Positions 41,710-50,848 of a DNA stretch of 64,000 nt are shown piece after piece. Each line of letters starts with the position of its first letter. Within the stretch, counting starts at the first letter, position 1. The position numbers and the translations under genes are program-made. The notes beneath the pieces were generated by a model, which was given only the letters and a program-made list of their open reading frames with translations, had not been told where the DNA came from and did no database searches. The stretch is taken from positions 310,001 to 374,000 of the forward strand of contig NZ_CP108093.1 in assembly GCF_036188265.1 (NCBI RefSeq). The letters are read 5' to 3'. The DNA comes from Streptomyces sp. NBC_00247 (GTDB lineage Bacteria > Actinomycetota > Actinomycetes > Streptomycetales > Streptomycetaceae).

Positions 41710-44124
41710 GTGACGACGTCCATCGAAGGCAGGATCGCCGAGGAACTCGGCGTACGTGAGCGACAGGTGACGGCAGCCGTCGCCTTGCTCGACGGCGGGT
41801 CGACCGTCCCGTTCATCGCGCGCTACCGCAAGGAAGCGACGGAGATGCTCGACGACGCGCAGCTGCGCACGCTGGAGGAGCGGCTGCGCTATCTGCGGGA
41901 ACTGGAGGGCCGCCGCTCCGCGATCCTCGAATCCGTGGCCGAGCAGGGCAAGCTCGACGAGGCCCTGGAGGCCCGTATCCGGGCGGCGGACACCAAGTCG
42001 CGCCTGGAGGACATCTACCTGCCGTTCAAGCCGAAGCGGCGGACGAAGGCGCAGATCGCCCGCGAGGCAGGTCTGGAACCGCTGGCCGACGGGCTGCTCG
42101 GTGACCCGTCCGTCGACCCGCTCGCCGCTGCGGCGGGGTTCGTGGTCGCGGAGAAGGGGGTGGCGGACGGAGCCGCGGCGCTGGAGGGCGCCCGGTCGAT
42201 CCTCGCCGAGCGCTTCTCCGAGGACGCAGACCTGACCGGCGAGCTGCGCGAGCGGATGTGGACGCGCGGCCGGCTCGCGGCGAAGGTGCGTGCGGGCAAG
42301 GAGGAGGACGGATCGAAGTTCGCCGACTACTTCGACTTCACCGAGCCCTTCACCGCACTGCCCTCGCACCGGATTCTCGCCATGCTCCGGGGCGAGAAGG
42401 AGGACGTGCTCGATCTGGTGCTGGAGCCGGAGGAGCCCTCCCAGGAGCCCGGCCCGTCCGGGTACGAGAACATGGTCGCGCGCCGCTTCGGCATCGCGGA
42501 CCGGGGACGGCCCGGCGACAAGTGGCTCGGCGACACGGTCCGCTGGGCCTGGCGGACCCGCATCCTGGTGCACCTCGGCATCGACCTGCGGCTGCGGCTG
42601 CGCACCGCGGCGGAGGACGAGGCGGTTCGCGTCTTCGCCTCCAACCTCCGCGATCTGCTGCTGGCCGCCCCGGCGGGCACCCGGGCCACCCTGGGGCTCG
42701 ACCCCGGTTTCCGTACGGGCGTGAAGGTGGCGGTCGTCGACGCGACGGGCAAGGTGGTGGCGACCGACGTCATCCACCCGCACGTCCCGGCGAACCGGTG
42801 GGAGGAGTCGCTGACGAAGCTGGAGCGGCTCTGCCGCACGCACTCCGTGGACCTGATCGCGATCGGCAACGGCACGGCGTCCCGCGAGACGGACAAGCTG
42901 GCCGGTGAACTCTGCGACAAGCACCCCGAGTTGAAGCTCACGAAGGTGATGGTTTCGGAGGCGGGCGCCTCGGTGTACTCGGCGTCGGCCTTCGCCTCGC
43001 AGGAACTTCCGGACATGGACGTGTCGTTGCGCGGCGCGGTGTCGATCGCCCGGCGGCTCCAGGACCCGCTGGCCGAGCTGGTGAAGATCGATCCGAAGTC
43101 GATCGGCGTCGGCCAGTACCAGCACGACCTGTCCGAGGTGAAGCTCTCCCGCTCCCTGGACGCGGTCGTCGAGGACTGTGTGAACGGGGTCGGCGTGGAC
43201 GTCAACACCGCTTCCACACCACTGCTTTCACGGGTTTCCGGGATCAGCTCCGGACTCGCCGAGAACATCGTCGCGCACCGGGACGCGCACGGCCCCTTCC
43301 GCTCCCGCAAGGGGCTCAAGGACGTGGCCCGGCTCGGCCCGAAGGCGTACGAGCAGTGCGCGGGCTTCCTCCGCATCCGGGACGGGGACGACCCGCTGGA
43401 CGGGTCGAGCGTGCACCCGGAGGCGTACCCGGTGGTACGCCGGATGGTGAAGACGGCGGGCACCGAGGTCGCGTCCCTCATCGGCAACACCGACGTGCTG
43501 CGGTCGCTGCGGGCCGACGCGTTCGTGGACGAGACCTTCGGTCTGCCGACGGTGACCGACATCCTGAAGGAGCTGGAGAAGCCGGGCCGTGACCCGCGTC
43601 CGGCCTTCAAGACCGCCACCTTCAAGGAGGGCGTCGAGAAGCTCGGCGACCTGGAGTCCGGGATGGTCCTGGAGGGCGTGGTCACCAACGTCGCCGCGTT
43701 CGGCGCGTTCGTCGACATCGGCGTCCACCAGGACGGACTGGTACACGTGTCGGCGATGTCGAGGACCTTCGTGAAGGACCCGCGCGACGTCGTGAAGCCC
43801 GGGGACATCGTGAAGGTCAAGGTGATGGACGTCGACGTCCCGCGCAAGCGGATCTCGCTGACGCTGCGGCTGGACGACGAGGCGGCGGCAGGCGGCCAGG
43901 GCGGCGGCAGGCGCGAGCGGGACGCGGCGCCGGGCCAGGGGGGCCGGCCTCCTCGCCAGCGCCAGCCGGACGCCGGCGGGCGCCGTCAGGGCGGTGACCG
44001 GCGTGGCGGCGGTACGGGCGGTGCCCGGCCCTCGGCGGCGCCCGCGCCCGCCAACAGCGCGATGGCGGACGCGTTGCGGCGCGCCGGCCTCACGGACCCG
44101 GGCCAGGGCGGCAGGAAGCGCTGA
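41710..44124 (+). CDS. tex: Tex-family transcription accessory / RNA-binding protein
   Basis: 804 residues from GTG 41710. The order is that of Tex: N-terminal helical domain (EELGVRERQVTAAVALLDGG, VPFIARYRKEATEMLDD), YqgF-like RNase H fold (ATLGLDPGFRTGVKVAVVDA, IGNGTASRETD), helix-hairpin-helix (ASTPLLSRVSGISSGLAENI), and an S1 RNA-binding domain (LESGMVLEGVVTNVAAFGAF). A 70-residue Gly/Arg/Gln-rich tail follows, longer than in E. coli Tex, and resembles an RGG-type RNA-contacting tail. Tex is involved in transcription and nucleic-acid handling. Confidence 0.95.
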   Translation: MTTSIEGRIAEELGVRERQVTAAVALLDGGSTVPFIARYRKEATEMLDDAQLRTLEERLRYLRELEGRRSAILESVAEQGKLDEALEARIRAADTKSRLEDIYLPFKPKRRTKAQIAREAGLEPLADGLLGDPSVDPLAAAAGFVVAEKGVADGAAALEGARSILAERFSEDADLTGELRERMWTRGRLAAKVRAGKEEDGSKFADYFDFTEPFTALPSHRILAMLRGEKEDVLDLVLEPEEPSQEPGPSGYENMVARRFGIADRGRPGDKWLGDTVRWAWRTRILVHLGIDLRLRLRTAAEDEAVRVFASNLRDLLLAAPAGTRATLGLDPGFRTGVKVAVVDATGKVVATDVIHPHVPANRWEESLTKLERLCRTHSVDLIAIGNGTASRETDKLAGELCDKHPELKLTKVMVSEAGASVYSASAFASQELPDMDVSLRGAVSIARRLQDPLAELVKIDPKSIGVGQYQHDLSEVKLSRSLDAVVEDCVNGVGVDVNTASTPLLSRVSGISSGLAENIVAHRDAHGPFRSRKGLKDVARLGPKAYEQCAGFLRIRDGDDPLDGSSVHPEAYPVVRRMVKTAGTEVASLIGNTDVLRSLRADAFVDETFGLPTVTDILKELEKPGRDPRPAFKTATFKEGVEKLGDLESGMVLEGVVTNVAAFGAFVDIGVHQDGLVHVSAMSRTFVKDPRDVVKPGDIVKVKVMDVDVPRKRISLTLRLDDEAAAGGQGGGRRERDAAPGQGGRPPRQRQPDAGGRRQGGDRRGGGTGGARPSAAPAPANSAMADALRRAGLTDPGQGGRKR

Positions 44125-44135
44125 CGGACGACGTG

Positions 44136-44167
44136 GGACGGGCCGGCCCCGAGGGGCCGGCCCGTCC
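44136..44167. terminator. Bidirectional terminator between tex and the ABC-F gene
   Basis: A 15-bp perfect stem, GGACGGGCCGGCCCC and its complement, with a 2-nt loop. It lies 11 nt after the tex stop and about 60 nt beyond the convergent ABC-F stop. Confidence 0.75.
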
Positions 44168-44226
44168 GCGTGCTGTCCGCCCGCCGTCGGAGCTCCGCGA
44201 TCCGCCCCGCCCACGCGCGGGGGCCC

Positions 44227-45864
44227 TCAGAGCTCCGTGATCCGCCCGTCCGCGACCTCGACGCGCCGGGTCGTGCGGACCGCCTCCAGCATCCGCCGGT
44301 CGTGGGTGACCAGCAGAAGCGTGCCGTTGTACGAGTCGAGCGCGGACTCCAACTGCTCGATGGCGGGCAGGTCCAGGTGGTTGGTGGGCTCGTCCAGCAC
44401 CAGCAGGTTGACGCCCTTGCCCTGGAGCAGGGCGAGTGCCGCGCGGGTCCGCTCGCCGGGCGACAGTGTGGTCGCCGGGCGCATCACGTGGTCGGCGCGC
44501 AGCCCGAACTTGGCCAGCAGGGTGCGCACTTCGGCCGGCTCGGTGTCCGGGACGGCCGCGCAGAATGCCGCCAGCAGGGTCTCGTCGCCGAGGAACAGCT
44601 TGCGCGCCTGGTCGACTTCACCGACCACGACTCCAGAACCGAGCACGGCGGAACCGGAGTCGACCGGAAGCCGCCCCAGCAGCGCGGCCAGCAGAGTGGA
44701 TTTGCCCGCTCCGTTGGCTCCGGTGATGGCGACACGGTCCGCCCAGTCGACCTGGAGCGAGACGGGCCCGAAGGCGAAATCGCCCCGGACCACGCGGGCT
44801 TCGCGCAGGGTGGCGACGACCGAGCCGGAGCGCGGCGCGGTGGCGATCTCCATGCGGAGCTCCCACTCCTTGCGCGGCTCCTCGACGACGTCCAGGCGTT
44901 CGATCATGCGCTGCGTCTGCCGGGCCTTCGCGGCCTGCTTCTCGCTCGCCTCGCTGCGGAACTTGCGGCCCAGTTTGTCGGAGTCGGTGGCCTTGCGCCG
45001 GGCGTTCTTCACACCCTTGTCCATCCAGCCCCGCTGCATCTGGGCACGGCCTTCGAGGGCCGACTTCTTGTCGGCGTACTCGTCGAACTCCTCGCGGGCG
45101 TGGTTGCGGGACCGCTCCCGCTCCTCCAGGTAGGAGGCGTAGCCGCCGCCGTAGAGGTTGATCTGCTGCTGGGCGAGGTCGAGTTCGAGGACCTTGGTGA
45201 CCGTGCGGGTGAGGAACTCGCGGTCGTGGCTGATGACGACGGTCCCGGCGCGCAGACCGGAGACGAAGCGTTCCAGGCGCTCCAGACCGCCGAGGTCGAG
45301 GTCGTTGGTGGGCTCGTCCAGGAGGAAGACGTCGTACCGGGAGAGCAGCAGGGAGGCGAGCCCGGCGCGGGCGGCCTGCCCGCCGGAGAGCGCGGTCATC
45401 GGCAGGTCGAGGCCGACGGTGAGTCCGAGGTCGGCGGCCACCTCCTCGGCCCGCTCGTCCAGGTCGGCGCCGCCGAGGTCGAGCCAGCGTTCCAGCGACT
45501 CGGAGTACGCGTCGTCGGCGCCGGGCGCACCGTCGACCAGGGCCTGGGTCGCGGCGTCCATGGTGGCCTGGGCGTCGGCGACGCCGGTGCGGCGGGCGAG
45601 GAACTCCCGCACCGTCTCGCCGGGGCGCCGCTCGGGTTCCTGGGGGAGGTGGCCGACGGTGGCGGTGGGGGGCGAGAGCCGCAGCTCCCCCTCCTCGGGC
45701 CGGTCGAGCCCCGCGAGCAGCCGGAGCAGGGAGGATTTACCGGCCCCGTTGACTCCGACGAGACCGATCACGTCCCCGGGGGCGACGACGAGGTCGAGCC
45801 CGGCGAAGAGCGTGCGGTCGCCGTGGCCGGCGGCGAGGTCCTTGGCGACGAGAGTGGCAGTCAT
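44227..45864 (-). CDS. ABC-F family ATP-binding protein
   Basis: 545 residues from ATG 45864. Two ABC domains without membrane segments: Walker A GVNGAGKSSLLRLLAG and GANGAGKSTLLAALLG; signatures MTALSGGQAARAGLASLL and LSPGERTRAALALLQG; Walker B DVFLLDEPTNDLDL and LLVLDEPTNHLDL. A charged linker with coiled-coil (RNHAREEFDEYADKKSALEG) joins them. ABC-F proteins act on the ribosome, either as translation factors or as antibiotic protection proteins. The sequence alone does not decide between these, and no biosynthetic cluster is adjacent. Confidence 0.92.
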   Translation of the reverse strand: MTATLVAKDLAAGHGDRTLFAGLDLVVAPGDVIGLVGVNGAGKSSLLRLLAGLDRPEEGELRLSPPTATVGHLPQEPERRPGETVREFLARRTGVADAQATMDAATQALVDGAPGADDAYSESLERWLDLGGADLDERAEEVAADLGLTVGLDLPMTALSGGQAARAGLASLLLSRYDVFLLDEPTNDLDLGGLERLERFVSGLRAGTVVISHDREFLTRTVTKVLELDLAQQQINLYGGGYASYLEERERSRNHAREEFDEYADKKSALEGRAQMQRGWMDKGVKNARRKATDSDKLGRKFRSEASEKQAAKARQTQRMIERLDVVEEPRKEWELRMEIATAPRSGSVVATLREARVVRGDFAFGPVSLQVDWADRVAITGANGAGKSTLLAALLGRLPVDSGSAVLGSGVVVGEVDQARKLFLGDETLLAAFCAAVPDTEPAEVRTLLAKFGLRADHVMRPATTLSPGERTRAALALLQGKGVNLLVLDEPTNHLDLPAIEQLESALDSYNGTLLLVTHDRRMLEAVRTTRRVEVADGRITEL

Positions 45865-46021
45865 CAGGGTGTCGATCCTAAGCGTTCCGGGTGGCCCGCC
45901 GGTCGACCGGCCCGGACCGCCGGAGCTTCTCGGGCCCCGCCGCCAAAACGTGACCGGGTCGTTGTGCCGCCCGGGTACCGGGACTCGTGCGTGCGGAGTG
46001 GGCTCGGGGGAGGATCGGCCG

Positions 46022-46585
46022 ATGACGACATCGAGAGGGCACCGGTACTGGGTGCTGCCGCTGGTGGCCACGGTCGTACTGGCGACGGGTTGCGGTACGG
46101 AGCGGGCCGGGGACGCGGCGGGAGCGGGCCGGAGCGCGTCGGCTCCGAGTGCCCCGACGGATTTCCGCTGTCCCGGCGAGGACCCCGCTCCGACGGCGTC
46201 GGCGGACTCTGCCTCCTCCCCCGCCACGACCGCCGCTCCGACCGACCACTACGCCGAGAACCACGGGTTCAGGGTTCCCCTCACGCTCCACGGCCAGAGC
46301 CGCTGCGACGGGCTCGTGGTCACCGGGCGGGTCGAGAGCGCACTCGAACCGCTGCGCAAACGCGGGGACTTCGCTCCGCAGCACGTGCGGAAGGTGCTCG
46401 ACGGGCTCGGCTACCGCGCCGGGAGCGCGTACCAGAACGGCCCGACCGGAGTCGGCTTCCTCATCGTCCTCGACGCCTCGCCCTGGTGCGTGGAGGGAAT
46501 GATGGACCGCGACTCCGTCACGGCGGACGCCTTCGGCGGCTACCCCGACGGCACCGACTGCGAGCCCCCGGAGGGCGGCCACTGA
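46022..46585 (+). CDS. Putative lipoprotein
   Basis: 187 residues. Signal peptide with lipobox (HRYWVLPLVATVVLATGC), so lipidation is expected at Cys24. An Ala/Ser/Pro-rich spacer leads to a compact domain (DFAPQHVRKVLDGLGYRAGS, GVGFLIVLDASPWCVEGMMD) with cysteines that could pair. No named domain recognised. Probably exposed outside the membrane. Confidence 0.8.
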   Translation: MTTSRGHRYWVLPLVATVVLATGCGTERAGDAAGAGRSASAPSAPTDFRCPGEDPAPTASADSASSPATTAAPTDHYAENHGFRVPLTLHGQSRCDGLVVTGRVESALEPLRKRGDFAPQHVRKVLDGLGYRAGSAYQNGPTGVGFLIVLDASPWCVEGMMDRDSVTADAFGGYPDGTDCEPPEGGH

Positions 46586-46727
46586 CCACGGTTTCGCGGG
46601 CCGGGGGGGCGGATCGGGACCGTGCCCCGGCCATGATCCACCGCGCTCTGTCCTGGAGGCCGGGCCGTCGGTTAGCTTCCGGGGTGACAGCGTGCGGGTA
46701 CGGGGGCGGAGCGACGGGGGTGGCGGT

Positions 46728-47651
46728 ATGCCGGACGTGATCGTGGTGGGCGGTGGGGTCAGCGGGCTGACCACGGCGGTGGTGCTCGCCGAACGGGGTC
46801 ACCGGGTGCGGGTCTGGTCGCGGGACGCGGCCGGGGACACGACATCGGCGGTGGCGGGTGCCCTGTGGTGGCCGTACCGGATCGAGCCGGCCCGGTCGGT
46901 GGGCGACTGGGCCCTGGAGACGCTCGCCGTCCACGAGGAGCTGGCGGCCGACCCGGAGGAGACCGGGGTACGGATGGTGGCCGGGCTCCATCTGGGCGAG
47001 CGGCTGGCCGGGCTGGGCCCTTGGGCGGCGCGGCTGCGGGGCGCGGTGGAGGTCGCGGAGGGGCTGCGGGTGACGCTTCCGCTGATCAGCATGCCCGACC
47101 ACTTGGCCTGGCTGGAGCGGCGACTCCTGGCGGCCGGTGGCAGCGTCGAGCGGCGTACGGTGAGCGGTTTCGGGGAGGCCGCCGCCGAGGCGGAGGTGGT
47201 GGTCGACTGTGCCGGGCTGGGGGCGGCGGCGCTGGCGCCGGACGAGGGGATGCGTCCGGTGCGGGGCCAGCTCGTCCTGGTGGAGAACCCGGGGATCACC
47301 GAGTGGTGTGCCGCTCCCGATCCGGCGACGGGCTGGACGACGTACGTGTTCCCGCAGCCGTACGGGCTGGTCCTGGGCGGGACGGCGCAGGACGACGACT
47401 GGTCCACGGAGCCGGACCCGCGCGTCGCGGCGGGCATCGTGGCGCGGTGCGCGCGGATACGGCCCGAGATCGCGGGGGCCCGGGTCCTCGGACACCGGGT
47501 GGGGCTCCGCCCGGCGCGGGACGCGGGGGTACGGATCGAGGCGGAGGCCCTGCCGGGCGGCGGCCGGGTGGTCCACAACTACGGGCACGGGGGCGCCGGG
47601 GTCACCGTCGCCTGGGGCTGCGCACGGGAGGCGGCCCGGCTGGTGGGCTGA
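46728..47651 (+). CDS. FAD-dependent D-amino acid oxidase family protein
   Basis: 307 residues from ATG 46728. FAD Rossmann motif DVIVVGGGVSGLTTAVVLAE, WWPYRIEPA substrate-side segment, and the C-terminal DAO signature VHNYGHGGAGVTVAWG. It oxidatively deaminates D-amino acids or related amines with H2O2 formation. Neutral or basic D-amino acids are typical substrates. Apparently monocistronic. Confidence 0.9.
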   Translation: MPDVIVVGGGVSGLTTAVVLAERGHRVRVWSRDAAGDTTSAVAGALWWPYRIEPARSVGDWALETLAVHEELAADPEETGVRMVAGLHLGERLAGLGPWAARLRGAVEVAEGLRVTLPLISMPDHLAWLERRLLAAGGSVERRTVSGFGEAAAEAEVVVDCAGLGAAALAPDEGMRPVRGQLVLVENPGITEWCAAPDPATGWTTYVFPQPYGLVLGGTAQDDDWSTEPDPRVAAGIVARCARIRPEIAGARVLGHRVGLRPARDAGVRIEAEALPGGGRVVHNYGHGGAGVTVAWGCAREAARLVG

Positions 47652-47707
47652 GCCCTACGCGGCGCGGGCCCGGCCACCCGGGTCGGCGCCGCCGTGCACG
47701 GGTGGAC

Positions 47708-47770
47708 CGGTACCGCCCTGTCCGTACCGGCCCGCCGCGCACGTGGTACCCGTACCGCCTGTCCGTACCG
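47708..47770. repeat. Direct-repeat/hairpin pair between convergent oxidase and transporter genes
   Basis: GTACCGCCCTGTCCGTACCG (47710-47729) recurs with one base fewer at 47752-47770. Each copy can fold through GGTAC/GTACC-type arms. It probably marks a duplicated terminator for the convergent genes. Confidence 0.4.
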
Positions 47771-47784
47771 TCACCGCTCCTCGT

Positions 47785-49530
47785 TCAGTCTCCTGTCGGC
47801 GGGGACGCGGGTCCCGGGTCCTCGTGCACATGGCGGTGGTCCTCGGTGACCTCGCTCCCGGGGCCGATCCGGATCTCGAAGTCGCCGTCGTACTTGGCGT
47901 GCCCCTGGATGACCGCGCTCTCCACCGCCTCGACGCCGAATTCGTGACGGACGATGAGCGGGTCCTGGCGCAGGTCCCGCATGAGGGAGACGCACATGCC
48001 GACCATCACGATCGTGAAGGGCGCGGCGACGAGGATGGTGAGGTTCTGCAGTCCGGCCAGCGCGTCGCCTTCGCCGTCGCCGATGAGCAGCATGACGGCG
48101 GCCACCGCACCGGTGACGACGCCCCAGAAGACGACCACCCACTTGTGCGGCTCCAGCACGCCCTTCTGCGAGAGGGTGCCCATCACGATGGAGGCGGCGT
48201 CGGCGCCGGAGACGAAGAAGATCCCGACCAGGATCATCACCAGCACGCTCATCAGGGTGGCGACCGGGAACTCCTTGAGCACGCCGAAGAGCTGCGCCTC
48301 CGGGGTGTCGGCGCCGCCGAGCCTGCCGGCGGCCTTGAGCCGGATGGCGGACCCGCCGAAGATCGCGAACCAGACGAGGCTGACGGTGCTCGGCACGAGG
48401 ATGACTCCGCCGATGAACTGCCGGATGGTCCGGCCCCGGCTGATGCGGGCGATGAACATGCCGACGAAGGGCGTCCAGGAGATCCACCACGCCCAGTAGA
48501 AGACCGTCCAGGAGCTCAGCCAGTCGGCGACCTCGCCCTCACCGGTCGCCTCGGTGCGTCCTGCGAGCTGGGGCAGTTCGCGGAAGTACTCGGCGATGGA
48601 GGTGGGCAGCAGGTCGAGCACGATGATCGTGGGGCCCGCGACGAACACGAAGACGGCGAGGATCAGGGCGAGCACCATGTTGATGTTGGACAGCCACTGG
48701 ATGCCCTTCTCCACCCCGGAGACGGCCGAGGCGACGAACGCCACGGTCAGCACGGCGATGATGGCGACCAGCAGGCCGGTGCCCGTCTTCTCCCGCCAGT
48801 TCAGCTCGTGGAAGCCGCTGCCGATCTGGAGCGCGCCCAGGCCGAGGGAGGCGGCGGAGCCGAAGAGCGTCGCGAAGATCGCGAGGATGTCGATGAACCG
48901 GCCGAAGCCTCCGCGGGAGAAGCGCTCCCCGATGAGCGGCTCGAAGACGGCGCTGATCGTCTGCCGACGGCGCCTGCGGTAGGTGCTGTACGCGATGGCG
49001 AGCCCGACGACGGCGTAGATCGCCCAGGGGTGCAGAGTCCAGTGGAAGAGGGTGGTGGCCATCGCCGTCTGCATCGCCTCGGCCTCGTCGGCGGGGCGGG
49101 TTCCGGGGGGCGGGTCCGTGAAGTGGGCCAGGGGTTCGCTCACCCCGTAGAACATCAGGCCGATGCCCATGCCGGCGCTGAACATCATCGCGACCCAGGA
49201 GACGGTCCGGAACTCCGGTTCCTCCCCCTCCTGCCCCAGCGAGATCCTCCCGTAGCGGCTGATCGCCAGCCACAGCGCGAAGACCACGAAGCCGGACGCG
49301 GCGAGCATGAAGGCCCATCCGCCGTTGTGGATGAGGCCTTCGAGCAGATCGGTGGAGACACTCTCCAGCGAGTCGGTGGCGAGCGAGCCCCAGAGCACGA
49401 AGGCGAGCGTGAGCACGGCGGTGACTCCGAAGACCACCCGGTCGGTGGTGGGCTTCCGCCCGAGCCGCGAATCTTGGGGAAGATCCGCCGTGACGGGCAG
49501 ATTCTCCGGTCTCTGGTCGTCCTGCGGCAC
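47785..49530 (-). CDS. BCCT-family betaine/choline/carnitine transporter
   Basis: 581 residues from GTG 49530. Twelve hydrophobic segments. The family's Trp-rich signature (SWTVFYWAWWISWTPFVGMF, then ARISRGRTIRQF) and the glycine substrate loop SAGMGIGLMFYGVSEPL are clear. LFHWTLHPWAIYAVVGLA is also typical. The C-terminal tail is acidic and histidine-containing rather than strongly basic, so osmosensing of the BetP type is uncertain. It imports quaternary ammonium osmoprotectants with Na+ or H+. Confidence 0.93.
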   Translation of the reverse strand: MPQDDQRPENLPVTADLPQDSRLGRKPTTDRVVFGVTAVLTLAFVLWGSLATDSLESVSTDLLEGLIHNGGWAFMLAASGFVVFALWLAISRYGRISLGQEGEEPEFRTVSWVAMMFSAGMGIGLMFYGVSEPLAHFTDPPPGTRPADEAEAMQTAMATTLFHWTLHPWAIYAVVGLAIAYSTYRRRRRQTISAVFEPLIGERFSRGGFGRFIDILAIFATLFGSAASLGLGALQIGSGFHELNWREKTGTGLLVAIIAVLTVAFVASAVSGVEKGIQWLSNINMVLALILAVFVFVAGPTIIVLDLLPTSIAEYFRELPQLAGRTEATGEGEVADWLSSWTVFYWAWWISWTPFVGMFIARISRGRTIRQFIGGVILVPSTVSLVWFAIFGGSAIRLKAAGRLGGADTPEAQLFGVLKEFPVATLMSVLVMILVGIFFVSGADAASIVMGTLSQKGVLEPHKWVVVFWGVVTGAVAAVMLLIGDGEGDALAGLQNLTILVAAPFTIVMVGMCVSLMRDLRQDPLIVRHEFGVEAVESAVIQGHAKYDGDFEIRIGPGSEVTEDHRHVHEDPGPASPPTGD

Positions 49531-49658
49531 GTAGGGGCACCTTTCGGAAGCGCGGAATCACTCCCTGTAGGCAGTACCACACGTGGAGTGAGACTTGCGG
49601 GACCCACGAGCGGTGACCGTCCCCCTCTCCCGGTATTCACCTGCCGGTCCGCCTCTCG

Positions 49659-50534
49659 CTACCCGTTCCCGGCCCCCGTACGGGCGGCGCGACGCGCCTC
49701 TCGGGCCATGGGCAGATACCGCAGCCGCTCGGGGAGGGCGGGCACCACGCGACGGACGACCGCGCCGAAGCGCCGCAACCGCCGCTCCTGGGCCGGGGTC
49801 CACTCCAGCCCGATCGCGGCACGTGCGTCGGGCGGCATCAGGCCGACCGTGAGGAAGGAGCGGAACCGGGCGAGTGGAGGCAGGATCACCGGCCACAGCG
49901 CTCGCGCGACCAGCCGCAGGAGCAGGGACCCCCGGTCGGGCGGAGGTACGGGCCGGTCGGTGGCGACCAGTTCCCCGACGACCGCGTTGCACTCCAGTTC
50001 CTCGGCGAGCACCTTGCGGTAGTAGGGCCAGAACTCCTCGATCGTCTGCGGCATGTCCCGGTCGTGGATGCCGAGGACCCGGCCGACCTGGAGCCATTCC
50101 CGGTACAGCGCGCGCTCCTGGGCTTCGGTGAGCGGGCGCACGAGGTAGCGGGAGGCGTGCTGGTAGACCGGGAAGCCGGTGGCGTGCACCCACGCGTAGT
50201 TCGCCGGGGTGAGTGCGTGGTAGCGGCGCCCTCGGGAGTCGGTGCCCTGGATGGTGCGGTGCAGGGCGCGCAGCCGGCGCCCCTCCGCCACGCCTTCCTC
50301 GCCTCCGTACACCCAGAGCTGGAGCGAGCGCAGGGACCGTTCGCCGCGCCCCCACGGGTCGGTGCGGAAGACGGAGTGCTCGTCGACGCCCGCGCCGACG
50401 GCGGGGTGGGCGACCTGGAGGGTGAGGGCGGCGGGCAGCATCAGCAGCCCCCGGACGTCACCGGCGAGGCTCCACAGCACCCCTCCGGGCGGAGGCGGTA
50501 CGGGGTCCGGCGGCCCGTTTCCCTGGCTGCTCAT
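49659..50534 (-). CDS. MpaB/DUF2236-type oxygenase family protein
   Basis: 291 residues from ATG 50534. LLMLPAALTLQVAHPAVGAGVDEHSVF, TPANYAWVHATGFPVYQHAS and EFWPYYRKVLAEELE are the conserved helices of the DUF2236/MpaB (latex-clearing-protein-like) family. Their histidines bind heme or a metal in characterised members, such as Lcp and MpaB. The substrate is unknown. It is divergent from a second, different DUF2236 gene at 50849, and the 314-bp region between holds an operator-like dyad. Confidence 0.85.
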   Translation of the reverse strand: MSSQGNGPPDPVPPPPGGVLWSLAGDVRGLLMLPAALTLQVAHPAVGAGVDEHSVFRTDPWGRGERSLRSLQLWVYGGEEGVAEGRRLRALHRTIQGTDSRGRRYHALTPANYAWVHATGFPVYQHASRYLVRPLTEAQERALYREWLQVGRVLGIHDRDMPQTIEEFWPYYRKVLAEELECNAVVGELVATDRPVPPPDRGSLLLRLVARALWPVILPPLARFRSFLTVGLMPPDARAAIGLEWTPAQERRLRRFGAVVRRVVPALPERLRYLPMAREARRAARTGAGNG

Positions 50535-50848
50535 TCGGATACTCCCGGCGATCGGCGGACGGGCGGACGTGCGACGGACGGGCGGACGCCGCGCCTGCTC
50601 ACAGGGTGCCCGTACGTGTACTGCTTCCAGTATGCGAGCGGTGCGCCGACGCGGCGGCGGTGGGCCCCTGCCGCCGATTCGACTCGGCCCGTTGACGCCT
50701 CGATGAAACAAGTCAATAGTATTTGTAACATTGACTCCGGGAACCCCTTCCACGTCAACTGCCGCTCTTCTCAGCGGCGTTGGACGCGCATGCCAGGGGA
50801 GCGGGGTCGGCACGATGAACCGCACATATCCGCAGGAGGGTGCACATC
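50535..50848. promoter_or_regulatory. Divergent promoter region of the two MpaB-type genes, with a 26-bp dyad
   Basis: AGTCAAT (50711-50717) and ATTGACT (50730-50736) are perfect inverted arms 12 bp apart in an unusually AT-rich stretch of this genome (AGTATTTGTAAC). The spacing and size suit a TetR-family operator, and a TetR gene ends the local cluster at 51795-52430. GGAGG before ATG 50849 fixes the downstream start; the nearer GTG 50840 touches the ribosome site. Nothing else seen in this stretch. Confidence 0.6.

Noticed and set aside
40867..43847. Long minus-strand frames opposite tex
   Set aside because: Tex domains are unmistakable on the plus strand. The antisense frames lack any domain-like sequence.
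44227..45864. Calling the ABC-F protein an antibiotic resistance determinant
   Set aside because: No drug-biosynthesis genes or peptide leader are adjacent, and ABC-F proteins include general translation factors.
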